Source: Prorocentrum cordatum
Lineage: Eukaryota > Sar > Dinophyceae > Prorocentrales > Prorocentraceae
Length of the DNA: 64,000 bases
Reading direction: 5' to 3'
Assembly: GCA_963575745.1 (NCBI GenBank)
Contig: CAUYUJ010003589.1
Location: forward strand, 1-64,000
Shown: positions 29,117-39,403 of the stretch, one piece after another
How the letters are laid out: every line of letters begins with the position of its first letter
Position numbering within the stretch: the first letter of the stretch is position 1
The notes under the pieces: generated by a model
The model's input: only the letters and a program-made list of their open reading frames with translations
Databases searched by the model: none
What the model was told of the DNA's origin: nothing
Translations under genes and position numbers: made by a program

Positions 29117-29762
29117 TATCATAAACAGTACCATCACCATGACCGTCACCAGCACAATCATGATAGTCATTATCATCATCCTCATGACTATCATCATCAT
29201 CATCATCATCAGGTGCATCATCATCACCACCATCGCCATCATGAACATCATCATTATCATCATAACCATCATCACCATAACCATCATGATCATCATCACC
29301 ATCATCATCATCGTCACCCGCATCCGTATCCTCACCATCACCATCACCATCATTCCCACAATCACAAACATCAGAGTCAGCATCAGCACAATCACCATCA
29401 TCATCACCATCATCAACACCATCACCAGGATCACCATCATCCTAATCCTCATCACCACCATCATTGGAACAATAACCATCACAACTTCATCACCATCATC
29501 AACATCACCACCATCATCATCACCACCCCTTCAGCATCATCGTCATCGGCAGCGTCATCGTCATCCTCGTAATCACCATCACCACCAACGTCATCATCAT
29601 CACAACCATCAGCATCAACATCATCAGCATCATCATCATGATCATCACCATCATTTCATCATCGTCATCGTCGCCATCATCACCATCCCCATCACCATTA
29701 TCATCACCATCGCCATCATCACCACCATCATCATCACAACCATCAGCATCAGCATCGCACTC
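27695..29762. repeat. Imperfect ATC array, 2.07 kb
   Basis: Almost pure TCATCA with substitutions to ACC, AGC, ATG and GTC, keeping triplet phase. Frames of 350-590 codons of His, Ile, Ser, Met or Asp result. Interruption density rises and falls, with clean ATC runs at 27715-27765, 28000-28060 and 29070-29120. Confidence 0.97.
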
Positions 29763-29804
29763 CCTCAAGAGATGTCCAAACACGAACTGTCCATGACCCG
29801 ACTT

Positions 29805-30236
29805 TCAGATGCTGCTGCGCTCTGCCCCTCCCGGCTCCCTCGCATCGCCCTCCGCCGCCCCCGCGGCGACGAGACGCTTCTCCACGAACTCGTCTAGATG
29901 ACGGTTCGCGGCCGCGCAGTCCGTGAGGACTGCGGGGCTGGGAGGACTCCGTGAGGACCTCCCGGGAGGACTCAAAGGGGGCAAAGGGGCAGAGGGCAGC
30001 AGTAGCGCTCTCTGTTCCTCCTCTGGAGCCGCCTCCTCGGCGGAGCCAGTCCCAGCTGGCAGCCCAGCAGGAGCTTTGACTCGCAGCAGCTGCGTGTGCC
30101 TCGCCCTCCGAGCCAAGCGACCGCGGCACGCCGGTCCGCTTCCGCTGCCGCCGCCCAGGCGCGCGCCCGGCGCAAGGGCTCCCTGCCACCGCCAGAGGCT
30201 GCGCGCCGCGCCGGCTCCTCCGAGGCCTCCTTCCAC
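29805..30236 (-). CDS. Uncertain exon-like minus-strand frame with terminal stop
   Basis: The minus-strand frame ends at a TGA near 29805 with the balanced tail AVLTDCAAANRHLDEFVEKR then LVAAGAAEGDAREPGG; upstream it holds a proline/serine-rich linker and KAPAGLPAGTGSAEEAAPEE. This could be the last exon of a protein. The palindromic CTCCGTGAGGACC region lies within it. The plus strand is also open (29923-30741), which weakens the call. No family is recognised. Confidence 0.22.
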   Translation of the reverse strand: MEGGLGGAGAARSLWRWQGALAPGARLGGGSGSGPACRGRLARRARHTQLLRVKAPAGLPAGTGSAEEAAPEEEQRALLLPSAPLPPLSPPGRSSRSPPSPAVLTDCAAANRHLDEFVEKRLVAAGAAEGDAREPGGAERSSI

Positions 30237-30290
30237 CGGGGGGCAGCGGGTCCTCAGGGGAAGCGGGGCCCGGACCCCGGGGCCTTCTGG

Positions 30291-30460
30291 CTACCTACCA
30301 GGCCACCCCAATACCCGACCCGAAGACCCGAATTTCAGGTTGGGGAGGCACGGGTTCCCTGTGCGTGGTTCTTCAGTGTTCCCGGACCCCCCCCCCCAAC
30401 TGAAAAGGGAGGGCAAACTGAGGCCTTCGGGTTGGGTTGGGGTGGTGTGGTGGGTGGTGA
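30291..30460. mobile_element. Family I inverted-repeat element, copy 2
   Basis: 170 bp, left CTACCTACCAGGCCACCCCA, right GGTGGTGTGGTGGGTGGTGA, paired over about 40 bp with mismatches. Close to copy 1 at 8.83 kb, including AATTTCAGGTTGGGG and GGCCTTCGGGTTGGGTTGGG. Confidence 0.78.
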
Positions 30461-30694
30461 CCTTCCCCCAAGGCCAGCTCTTCCTCCTCAGTCGTGGCCT
30501 GTGGCCAGCTCTTCTGACGGTCCCGGGGCCTGTGGCGGGCCCCGCGGGCCCGAAAACGGAAAGGAAGAAACCTCAGGACCCACCTGCCTCGGGACCCGCT
30601 CCCCCCCTGGCGAGGTCCACGGGCCTCCACGTTCGCCGCGTGCAGCCGGCCGGACGTCTCACAAGGCAGGGCAGCCATCGACGGGCCGTCTCGC

Positions 30695-30795
30695 GCCATC
30701 TCTCGGACATCCACTCCTCGTGCGTATCGTTCGTAAGATGAGGTCCTCGATGGTCCCCACCGAGAAAAAAACACACACGTGCGAGCGATGCCAAG
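30695..30795. mobile_element. Family J MITE, copy 4 (internal deletion)
   Basis: GCCATCTCTCGGACATCCAC on the left and ACGTGCGAGCGATGCCAAG on the right, with GAGGTCCTCGATGG inside. It is about 30 bp shorter than J2 and J3. Confidence 0.75.
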
Positions 30796-30945
30796 GGGTC
30801 CTTGCCCTCTGCCCTGGCACGAGCTGCGGCGCCTGTGCGAGGCCCGCCGCCCACGGGTTCGCGTCGAGGCGAGCGGAGTGCGAGCGGCAACCGGGCTGTT
30901 ATGCCCCGATCGTCACTGGTGAAGCTGGCCCCAGATAGGTAGCGA
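30796..30945. other. Short GC-rich spacer
   Basis: No feature recognised. Confidence 0.35.
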
Positions 30946-32562
30946 CGATGTCCATCGACAGAATCATCATCATTACCATCACCACCATCATCAACATGCT
31001 CATCCACATCGTCGTCATCATCATCAGCAGCATCATCATCACCACCACAACCATCGTCTTCATCTTCATCGTCATCATCATCATCAGCATTATCATCATT
31101 ATTATTATTAATATTATTATCAGCAGCATCATCATCACCATCAACATCATTAATATCATCAACATCATCAGCATCAGCATCATATGTAACATCGCCATTG
31201 TCATTATCATCATCGTCATCATCATTACCAGCATCATCAGCATCATCAACATTATCAACATCATCAACATCATCAGTATCAGCATCCTCACCACCATTAG
31301 CGTCAGCATCAGCTTCATCATGATCATCATTATCGCCATCATCATAACCATCATCATCAGCATCCGCAGCGGGAACATCAGCATCAACGTAATCGTGATA
31401 GTCATCATCATCAGCATCGTAAAAATCAGCATCGCCACTTTTGCAATCACCATCATCAGTAACAGCACCGTCCTCCTTCTCAGTATCGGCATCACCATCA
31501 TGACCATCACATCAACATAAGCATAGTCGTCATCAACATCATCATAATCATCATCGGCATCATGCTTAGAATCATCATCATCATCATCAGCATCAGCAAC
31601 AAAAGCATCATCATCATCATAATCGTAATGGTCATCATCATCAATATCATCAGCATCATCATCTTGATAATCAGCATCGTCACTCTCGCAATCACCATCA
31701 TGAGCAAGAACATCATCATCGTCATCATCCGCATCACCATCATCATCATCATCAACATCATCATCAACAGCATCAGCATCAGCATCCGCCTCCTCACTCT
31801 CCTCCTTCTCCTCCTCCTCGTCCTCGTCCTCGTCCTCGTTATCGCCTTCATCGCCATCGTCACCTTCGTCATCAATAGCAGCAGCACCACCATCATTATG
31901 GCCATGATCCTCAGCATCACAACGACAGCCTCCGCCATGACAATCACCCTGCAAGAAAAGGGGGCGAGGACTCATCATCTGTTTTTCCACCGTCACCGTA
32001 AGCCTCCCGTCATTGTTACCACCATCGACATTCAAGTCATCATCATCAGCACACCCGCTACCATCACGACCATCATCATCCCCATCGTCATCGACATCAT
32101 CATCATCATCAGCAGCAGCATCAGCATCATCATCATCATCACAATGATCACCACCAGCATCGTCATCGACAACAACAAATTCATCATCCTCAGCACCAGC
32201 AGCAACCTCGACATCAACATCATCATGATCATGATCAACGTCGTACTAAGAACGCGGTTACTAAGCAACACCATACACATACCAACATCACTAATCAGCA
32301 TCATCAGCATCACCATGACCCCCATCATCAAAATGCTCATCCACCTCATCATCAGCATCATCATCATCATCACCTTCAACATTATCGCCAAACGTATCAC
32401 CGTCATCATCAGCATCACCGTCACCATTAGCAGCATCACACGTAGCATCATCATCGTCAACCTCACCATCAACAGCATGTTGATCATCAGCATCATCACC
32501 ACCATCACCATTACCATCACCATCACCACCACCATCACCATCATCAGCACGATCACCAGTCG

Positions 32563-32642
<80 letters not shown>

Positions 32643-32788
32643 TTCGTCATCGTCATCGCCATCGTCGTCGACGACGTCATCAGACTCAACATCAGCATCA
32701 CCACCACCACCACCACCATCATCATCATCATGATCATCATCATCATCAGAACGACCATCATCCTCATCATCATCATCATCATCACCAC

Positions 32789-32850
<62 letters not shown>

Positions 32851-32915
32851 GCATCATCATCATCGTCAGAATCAGCATCAGCATCAGCATCACCATCATT
32901 ATTACTATTGCTGCC
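30946..32915. repeat. Imperfect ATC array, 1.97 kb
   Basis: Same character as the 27.7-kb array, with a CTCCTCGTCCTCGTCC patch near 31800-31850, a less repetitive 100 bp at about 31940-32035, and clean ATC at 32560-32640 and 32785-32850. Internal segments repeat each other (for example TCATGATCATCATTATCGCC), as expected from slippage and local duplication. Confidence 0.96.
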
Positions 32916-33034
32916 TCCCCAGATCTTGCTCCTCCTGTCTCCCCTCCAAGTTCTCCTCCCATCATCCTACTTCCATCATCCTCCAGCTCCCATCATCCTG
33001 CTCCCACACCTGCTCCTGCTCGTCCTGCTTCTCA

Positions 33035-33440
33035 TCCAAATCCCACCAGCCCTTTGGGCGTGAGTGGTTTAGAGAGCTCTCTCTGTCCTCAACCCCCCTT
33101 CTTCCCCTTCGGGGAGGGGTTTACCCCTCCCCCTACCCCCTCCCCCTGGGCCTGGTGAGGGGGTCCGGCGGGTCGTCAGGGGGGTCAATTTCGACTCCTG
33201 GGAGGGCTAAAAAACGATACCCATCACGAGGATTCTGGCCCCGACGGGGGGAGGCAGAAAAAACCCTCTCCTCTTCTTTGAAGCCAAAATCATTGATTTT
33301 ACTACGGTTTTGGCCCCATTGTGGTCTTCTGAGGGGGCAGCGCTCATTAAAGCTCCCCTCTTCTTTCAAAGCAAAATCATCGATTTTACGAAGGTTTTGG
33401 GCCCATTTTACCCTTCTGAGGGGGCAGTGCTAATTGAAGC
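33035..33440. repeat. Family R, copy 2, with a tandem 88-bp unit
   Basis: CCCACCAGCCCTTTGGGCGT and GGTTTAGAGAGCTCTCTCTG match 36.83 kb. From 33265, two 88-90-bp units follow each other: CTCTTCTTTGAAGCCAAAAT...GGGGGCAGCGCTCATTAAAG and CTCTTCTTTCAAAGCAAAAT...GGGGGCAGTGCTAATTGAAG. The start of a third unit is visible. Confidence 0.75.
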
Positions 33441-33454
33441 TTCCCTCTGCTTTG

Positions 33455-33765
33455 ATCGAGAAGCGCCCAGGAGGCACCAAGAGGCCCCAAGATGGCCCCA
33501 AGAGGCCCCCAGGAGGCCCCCAAGAGGCCTCCAAGACGCCCCCAAGATGCCCCCAAGAGGCCCCCAAGAGGCCCCAAGAGGCTCCCCCGAGGCACCCAAG
33601 ACGCTCCTGGAAGCCCCTGGGGCCGCCAAGAGGCCCCCAAGACGCCCCAAGCGGCCTCCAAGAGGCTCCCAAGAGGCCCGAAGAGGCTCCCCCAAGGCAC
33701 CCAAGACGCTCCTAGAAGCCCCTGGGGCCGCCAAGAGGCCCCCAAGACGCCCCAAAAGGGTACGA
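33455..33765. repeat. Family L repeat, tract 3
   Basis: The clearest L tract: CCAAGAGGCCCC, CCAAGATGCCCC and CAAGACGCCCC units succeed one another. A 100-bp segment containing ACGCTCCTGGAAGCCCCTGG (33602) is duplicated at 33700 (ACGCTCCTAGAAGCCCCTGG). Confidence 0.85.
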
Positions 33766-34192
33766 GGTGCCCGAACGCCTCACGCCACGAGGAGCCCGAA
33801 CGACTCACACCAGGACGAGGGGCCCGAACGACTCACACCACGAAGAGCCCGAACGACTCACACCAGAAGGAGGGGCCCGAACGACTCACACCAGGACGAG
33901 GCGCCCGAACGACTCACACCACGAGGAGCCCGAACGACTCACACCACGACGAGGGCCCCGAACGACTCACACCACGAGGAGCCCGAACGAGTCACACCAG
34001 GAGGAGGGGCCCGAACGACTCACACCAGGACGAGGGGCCCGAACAACTCACACCACGAGAAGCCCGAACGACTCACACCAGGACGAAGAGCCCGAACGAC
34101 TCACACCACGAAGAGCCCGAACGACTCACACCAGGAAGAAGGGCCCGAACGACTCACACCAGGACGAGAAACCCCAAACGACTCAAACCACG
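33766..34192. repeat. 27/30-bp tandem array
   Basis: About 15 units of CCCGAACGACTCACACCA followed by 9 or 12 bp of GGACGAGGGG type. Unit lengths are multiples of three, so every phase stays open and encodes peptides such as ARTTHTRTRGPNDSHHEE. Confidence 0.92.
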
Positions 34193-34195
34193 AGG

Positions 34196-34840
34196 AGCGC
34201 TTTCTCTCCCTCCTCCTCCGCCTCGTCCTTCTCCCGCTCCCACCACAAGGAGGATGTACAAGGAGGCGGGAGGAAGGAGGAACAGGGGAGATATGCGGGG
34301 GCAGGCGGAAACACGCCTGAAAAACACGACTGTCGGCATGCTTCGCAAGATTGCTGTTTTGAGATGGGCTGGTGGGGATACGCGAAGCGTAAATAATTCT
34401 CCTCCTGATCATGATGCTCACCGTCGAACTCCCCTTCATGCTCCTCCACCTGCTCACGCTGCCACTCCCATGACCTCGCCTGCCGCGTCTGCGGACGCTG
34501 CTGGCGCTGCTGCCGCGCGATGGTCGAAGCCGCAGCGGCCGCAGTCGTGGCCGCGGCCACAACTGCGGGCGCAGTCGTGGTCGCGGTCGCAGATGTGGTC
34601 GCGGCCGTGGCCGTGGCCGTGGACGCCAACGCCCTCCTCCTCCTCCCTCCTCCTTCTCCTCCTCCTCTCCTCCTCCCTCCTCCTCCTCCTCCTCCTCCTC
34701 CCTCCTCCTCTCCTCCTCCTCCTCCCTCCCCCTCCTCCTCCTCCTCCTCCTCCTCCTCCACCGCCTGTGCGGGGACGGCGCCTCGTCGCGCGGGAGATGT
34801 CGGCGAGCAGCGCCTCTTGCGGGGCCGCCCCGCGAGCAGC
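34196..34840. repeat. TCC-rich region with GCNGTC triplets
   Basis: TCC arrays at 34200-34250 and 34640-34765 flank a part with GCCGCAGTCGTGGCCGCGG triplets at 34530-34630. A minus frame at 34310-34500 (QVEEHEGEFDGEHHDQEENY) is compositionally unusual, but no family is recognised. Confidence 0.6.
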
Positions 34841-34844
34841 GTTT

Positions 34845-35300
34845 CACCGATCCCCATCCCCGCGGGCATGGCCTTGGCCCCAGCGGCCGACTTACCCACC
34901 CGAGTGGGGCAGCGTGCCGTTCCCATCGGGTCTCGCGGGGTCGACCTGCGAATTTTCGAGAAATGGGGGTTGGAGCGTTGGTGGTTGAGCAAGTGTGCAA
35001 ACAAATAATCACCAACATCTGATACCCCAGTCTTTCACCACCATTCCGTAATTCCAAATGTGGATCGTAGGACGTGGGTCCTGCGTGGACTGCCTGCATG
35101 GCCGGCCAACTACCATGACTATTACGAAATGCTGGATAGGCCTGCTTAGGATGCTTCTGAATGCAGGAGCAGTCAGCGATAAACCACCATTGTACGAAAC
35201 ACCAAGTAGATTATTGCAACTATCCCCACCTGGGCGGGTGACTTGGGGGAGCTGAAATACCATGGCCCACGGGGGATGGGGATCGGTCAGACGATGCTGA
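34845..35300. mobile_element. Family G inverted-repeat element, copy 2, about 455 bp
   Basis: The left end GTTTCACCGATCCCCATCCC, GCGGGCATGGCC pairs with the right end CCATGGCCCACGGGGGATGG, GGATCGGTC. The interior is non-repetitive, moderate-GC, without a transposase-length frame. Confidence 0.65.
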
Positions 35301-35351
35301 GTCCCAAGCGGCGCCTGGGGCGGACCACGTGTTGTCTTCAGAACGCCAACA

Positions 35352-35568
35352 TTGAGCAAGGCGACCGTCTGGGCAGCCCTGTAGGCCTACCACGACAGGT
35401 GCTAGAACAAACCTGCCTTCAAATGGCGAACACAATGTTCTTACAACGTAGGAGCCAGAGTGGGGATACAAAGACGGTCTCAGCCAGAAAGCTGAGAACA
35501 TGTCGAGCGGCCAACATAATGTTGCTAGAGCATCCTCTGGAGGGCCTACAGGCACGTAGGCCCAGACG
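35352..35568. mobile_element. Family C inverted-repeat element, copy 3
   Basis: Left TTGAGCAAGGCGACCGTCTG and CCTGTAGGCCTACCACGACA. Internal AATGTTCTTACAACG and AATGTTGCTAGAGCAT are decayed family palindromes; the right end is cut at the TA where element O starts. Confidence 0.7.
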
Positions 35569-35570
35569 TA

Positions 35571-35742
35571 CAGTGAAAACGTATAGTAAGGACGCGTGGC
35601 AAGGACGCAAGACCCTTGGAGGCCGAAGTTGAAGTATTCTGGCCTGCGAAAATTGCTAGGGACGGGCCGCAAAGGCTGAGGCAGGCAAGGACCCAAGGGC
35701 ATCCTTGAAAAAGTCGTTTGTCCTTACTATGCGCGTTGACTG
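35571..35742. mobile_element. Family O mariner-like MITE, copy 2
   Basis: 172 bp flanked by TA on both sides (35569-35570, 35743-35744). Starts CAGTGAAAACGTATAGTAAG and ends CTTACTATGCGCGTTGACTG. TA target duplication with CAGT-type ends is characteristic of Tc1/mariner relatives. No transposase. Confidence 0.85.
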
Positions 35743-35744
35743 TA

Positions 35745-36825
35745 TTGAACCAGTGCGAGCTCCCCTCCCAGTCACCCTGGGAGGCGCCTCCGACGCCGCC
35801 CCCGCAGAGTTCACACGTTCGTCCGCCGCAGAGCGGCAGGGGCAGGCCGCACACACGCTCCGCAGGCCGGGGGGACGGCATTGCGAATGGCCCGGGTGCA
35901 GAAACAAAAGAACGTGCGAAGACGAGCGGCCGCGGGAGGAAGGAGGAGGAGGAGGAGGAGGAGGAGGAGGAGGAGGAGGAGGAAGGAACGGGGGGGGGAG
36001 CCGCGCGCTCACGCGGCGGGATCCGCGGCGGGGCGCCTGGGGCGGCCAAGCACCCCTGGCAGCGCCTGTCCGCGGGCACGGGGTCGGCGTCGCAGCCACA
36101 CCCGGGGGCTGGGGCAGCGGCTGCAGTGCGGGGAGCTGTGGACCGGCAAGCGAGGCAGAGAAGCGGAGGCCAGCGGCAGCAGAGCCGACGGAGGATCCGA
36201 GGGGCAGACTGCGGAGGCACCAGGCAGACAGCCGGAGGGCGGACTGCGCTGGAGCAGGCTGCAGTGGCAGCCGGCAGGGGCGATGGGAAGGCCCCTCGTA
36301 GAGGGCGGTGCAGCCGATGGCGGAGGCAGGATGGCGTCCGCAGCGCGACCCGAAGCTGCGGGGCCGAGAAGGGCCGAGGACGACCCCGACCCGGCCACGA
36401 AGGCGAGGGCAGCAGCACGTCTGACAGCGAGAGGGCAGCGCGGGGGGCACGCGCACGGCCGGGGCGAGCGGGGAGAGCGAGGCGGGGGCAGCGGCGCGGG
36501 GAGAGCGAGGTGGGGGCAGCGACGCCAGGCCCGGGCCGGTGCGCGCATCACAGCGGTGGGCAGGAGGCGCCTGGCCCCCCAGGGGGGGGGCAGGGCGAAG
36601 GCTCCTGGCGCCGAGGCTGCCGGGAGGGAAAGAGGCAGGACAGCGCCACGGCGCAGGGCCCCAGGCCACAGAGCCAGCCAGGCGCCGCCCTGCACGCACC
36701 GCGGGCCAATATGCGACGGGGCATGGCTGACGGGGCGCGCCGGCAGGTGTTGGCGACGTGTGCGCCGAGTGGGAGGGGGAGTGTTGGGAGGGGCGTCCAG
36801 CGTCGACCCAAGAAGACTGTGCAGA
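35745..36825. other. Very GC-rich stretch, no confident gene
   Basis: A GGA array at 35937-35985, then GC-rich DNA open in all frames (up to 451 codons minus, 411 plus). A plus frame near 35850-35930 has HCEWPGCRNKRTCEDERP, a Cys-rich snippet that may be chance. I call nothing here. Confidence 0.4.
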
Positions 36826-36925
36826 CCTCTGCAAGTCCCACCAGCCCTCTGGAAGCAGGCGGTTTGAAAGATCTCTACTCTGACCCTCTCCTCCCCCTGC
36901 GGGGAGGAGCCTATGACTCTTCCAG
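36826..36925. repeat. Family R fragment, copy 3
   Basis: CCCACCAGCCCTCTGGAAGC, GGTTTGAAAGATCTCTACTC and CCCCTGCGGGGAGGAGCC parallel the R copy at 33.05 kb. Confidence 0.55.
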
Positions 36926-36961
36926 ACTACTGAACAACACCACTTCCGGCTGACGCCAACC

Positions 36962-37426
36962 ATGAACCATGAGCGCACCTCCCGCCACCCCTCAAAATCA
37001 TTACAGTGCACGCGGCGGCAAGATATGGATCATGAGAGGGCACTCCCCGACCACTTTGCATGGCTTTCGACAGGGATGAGCAGCAAAGAGAGAGGGCAGA
37101 ACGGCCTTACACAGTCACTGGGTGCCTGGCTGTATTGGTGCTCCACGGTGCTGATTGGATTCGCATTTCTAAATGGTAGGTATATTGTTGATTCCAACGC
37201 CTTTGGCGCACAATGTAATATTTCAATTGGAAACAAATCACGGGGCTGTCACCCGGTTTCGAACAAGGGAAACTCGGACTGTGTTGTTGGCCACCGGTTT
37301 ACCCCAACAATGGCTCCCGCCAGATACTTCCTCACAATGCAAACGAACACGAACTCTTGCGATGGACTTCCTCACAAGTTACCCAGAGATCGCGCTCTCG
37401 CTTGGGACGTCCTCGCAAGTCATTGA
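36962..37426 (+). CDS. Uncertain ATG-initiated open reading frame
   Basis: A 154-codon frame with an ATG at 36962 in moderate-GC, non-repetitive DNA. It reads MNHERTSRHPSKSLQCTRRQ, then a likely membrane segment near residues 56-72 (SLGAWLYWCSTVLIGFAFLN), then CNISIGNKSRGCHPVSNKGN. Balanced composition and a real ATG favour it; lack of any family resemblance and absence of splice or poly-A evidence do not. GATCGCGCTCTCGCTTGGGA and similar at 37388, 37451 show a short local duplication across its 3' end. Confidence 0.2.
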   Translation: MNHERTSRHPSKSLQCTRRQDMDHERALPDHFAWLSTGMSSKERGQNGLTQSLGAWLYWCSTVLIGFAFLNGRYIVDSNAFGAQCNISIGNKSRGCHPVSNKGNSDCVVGHRFTPTMAPARYFLTMQTNTNSCDGLPHKLPRDRALAWDVLASH

Positions 37427-37518
37427 AGCGCCGCGCCCTCCACACTCGGAAAAAATCACGCTCTCGCTCGGGAATTCCTGACGATTTGTCTTGGGAGCCG
37501 CGCGAATTTCCCCTAGAG

Positions 37519-37678
37519 TTCAGTCGGGCCTGTCCCCATACAGGGGATTTTGGGCGAAAGATTAAAAAATACTCAAAGAATAATCCCAAAATGCTCAAGA
37601 ATAGTCAAAACATGGTCCCCAGACTATTCTTTGACTATTCTTGAATGTCCCTCCTGTAGAGGGACAGGCCCGACTTCA
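37519..37678. mobile_element. Family A MITE, copy 3
   Basis: 160 bp from TTCAGTCGGGCCTGTCCCCA to GGGACAGGCCCGACTTCA. Flanks CCCTAGAG (37511-37518) and CCCCAGAG (37679-37686) are a 7-of-8 target duplication. The interior is AT-rich with AATAGTCAAAACATGG. Confidence 0.88.
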
Positions 37679-37854
37679 CCCCAGAGACTTACCTCCCTTG
37701 CCATCCACGCGAGACTCAGCGCGTCAGCGATCCGCCCGCTCGACAAGGCCGCTCGGGCCCGCCCGCCCAGACCGCCCGGGGCGACGGCGACGAGGCGTCC
37801 GAGACCTTTGCCCGCGGCGGCTGGCAACGCCGCCGCCACTCGAACCCGCACGTC

Positions 37855-38150
37855 GTCGAGGAGGAGGAGGAGGAAGAGGAGGAGGAGGAGGAGGAGGAGG
37901 AGGAGAGAGGAGGAGAGGAGGAGGAGGAGGAGGAGGAGGAGGAGGAGGAGGAGGAGGAGGAGGAGGAGGAGGAGGGAGGGGAGGAGGAGAAGGAGGAGGA
38001 GGAGGAGGGGAGGAGGAGGAGGAGGAGGAGGAGGAGGAGGAGGAGGAGGAGGAAGGAGGAGGAGGAGGAGGAGGAGGAGGAGGAGGGAGGAGGAGGGGGA
38101 GGGAGGAGGAGGGGGGGGGGAGGAGGAGGAAGAGGAGGGAGGGGGAGGGG
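37855..38150. repeat. GGA array, about 300 bp
   Basis: Nearly pure AGG/GGA with GGGAGG interruptions; a G run at 38111-38120. Confidence 0.97.
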
Positions 38151-38660
38151 GAGCTGTCATCGCGGTCACTGCAGGACGCGGGGCAGGCGCGGAGCCGAGC
38201 GAGCCGTTCGGGAGCGCCGAAGTCGTCCGGGCTAGATCCTCGAGGAGGCGCACGGGCCTCGACGGTCGGGGGGAGCGTCTGCGCGGGCGCAGGGAGAGAG
38301 CGGGGGCCGGGCGGGGCAGAGCCAGCACATCGTCGGGTAGGGGAGACGGCGAGCACTGCGCACAGCGAGTGCCCGAGGGAGGGGCGCAGGCACGAGGAAG
38401 AGGCGGAGGGAGAGAGAGACGGGGAGGGGAAATGCAGGAACGCAGGGGCAGATGAAAGCCCCTGGAGCCCCTCCGGAGGGCTGCAGGCGCTCAAACGCCT
38501 CGATCTCCCATCGCCTCTCCGTGTCCCTCCAGGGTGCAGAGGGTGGCAATACGTCGGCCGACACACGCCAGGCCCACCCGCCAGACCCAGCTTCGGGAAG
38601 GCGCCCTCTCGGGCCTGACCAAGCAGGCACGTGCACGGATCCTAGGGCCAAAATGAGCCT
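38151..38660. other. GC-rich spacer
   Basis: Purine-rich and open in several frames. No gene or repeat structure recognised. Confidence 0.4.
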
Positions 38661-38665
38661 AGCCA

Positions 38666-38811
38666 CAGGGCTCGACCTAAACCGTGTTTTCCGTCTTCGT
38701 GCTGGTTTCCTTGTCCACCGCTCTGTCTTCGTTCCGCCTCTGCGGCAAGACGAAATATCAAAACGAAAACGGTCCACGGGATCGCTGAAACACCGTTTAG
38801 GTCGAGCCCTG
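38666..38811. mobile_element. Family T hAT-like MITE, copy 2
   Basis: 146 bp, CAGGGCTCGACCTAAACCGT to CGTTTAGGTCGAGCCCTG. Flanks CCTAGCCA and CCTGGCAA match 6 of 8. The interior (CTTCGTTCCGCCTCTGCGGC) is shared with copy 1. Confidence 0.87.
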
Positions 38812-38887
38812 CCTGGCAAGGAACGTCGTGATGACGGTTTTGGCGCCCACGATCCCAGGCTCGGCGGCGAGCCCGTGGGGGAAGTGA

Positions 38888-39012
38888 AAAGGGGCGGGCC
38901 TCCTCAGAAGACTCGGAAGTCCCCCGGCCTTCTGAGAAGTTTTATAAGCCTTCCCCGAAAACACAAGAAACTTCGCAGAAGGCGCGGAGGGCTTCTGAGG
39001 AGTCCCGCCGCC
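38888..39012. mobile_element. Family Q inverted-repeat element, copy 1
   Basis: Left GGGCGGGCCTCCTCAGAAGA and right GGCTTCTGAGGAGTCCCGCC are inverted partners of about 20 bp; CCTTCTGAGAAG and CTTCGCAGAAGG occur inside. Confidence 0.65.
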
Positions 39013-39240
39013 CTCTGAGAGGGCCTTCTCCTTCTCACTTCCCATGGGACGCACAGAGACGTAATCCTTGGAAGCGCGCGTCCGATCCGAACATATAGTA
39101 TACCGTGCGGTGTCGCCAGAAAGCGCCAGCCACGACGCATTTTCTGTAAGATTCCTCGGGGCACGCGTCTCCCCTGGGAAACCGACGCACACATAGTATC
39201 AGTACGTTGGGGTGACGCCGATTCCCCCCCTCTTAACGGG
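39013..39240. other. Spacer
   Basis: No feature recognised; moderate GC. Confidence 0.35.
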
Positions 39241-39403
39241 CGAAGAACGGTATAAAATAAACTTTTTCGCTGTCGGGGGCGCCTGCCCCAGGGCGGCTGG
39301 AAAGTTTATACCCTTACGGTGGCACCGTAGGGGTATAAACTTTCCAGCCGCCCAGGGACAGGCGCTCCCGACAGCGAAAAAGTTTATTTTATACCGTTCT
39401 TCG
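39241..39403. repeat. 163-bp near-perfect palindrome (family S)
   Basis: Arms of about 80 bp run from CGAAGAACGGTATAAAATAA inward through GCGGCTGGAAAGTTTATACC to a CGGTGGCACCG centre. Only a handful of mismatches separate the arms. The fold would be a single long hairpin. It may be a foldback MITE, but no other copy and no target duplication is visible. Confidence 0.9.

Noticed and set aside
33766-34192. CRISPR array
   Set aside because: Spacers are 9-12 bp and themselves repetitive, and the host appears eukaryotic.
33310-34988. 336- and 498-codon frames as a proline/lysine-rich protein
   Set aside because: They traverse the L tract and the 27/30-bp array, whose units keep phase.
35656-37011. 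451-codon minus-strand frame
   Set aside because: Very GC-rich DNA with few stop codons; Pro/Ala/Ser/Arg bias and rival open frames on the plus strand.
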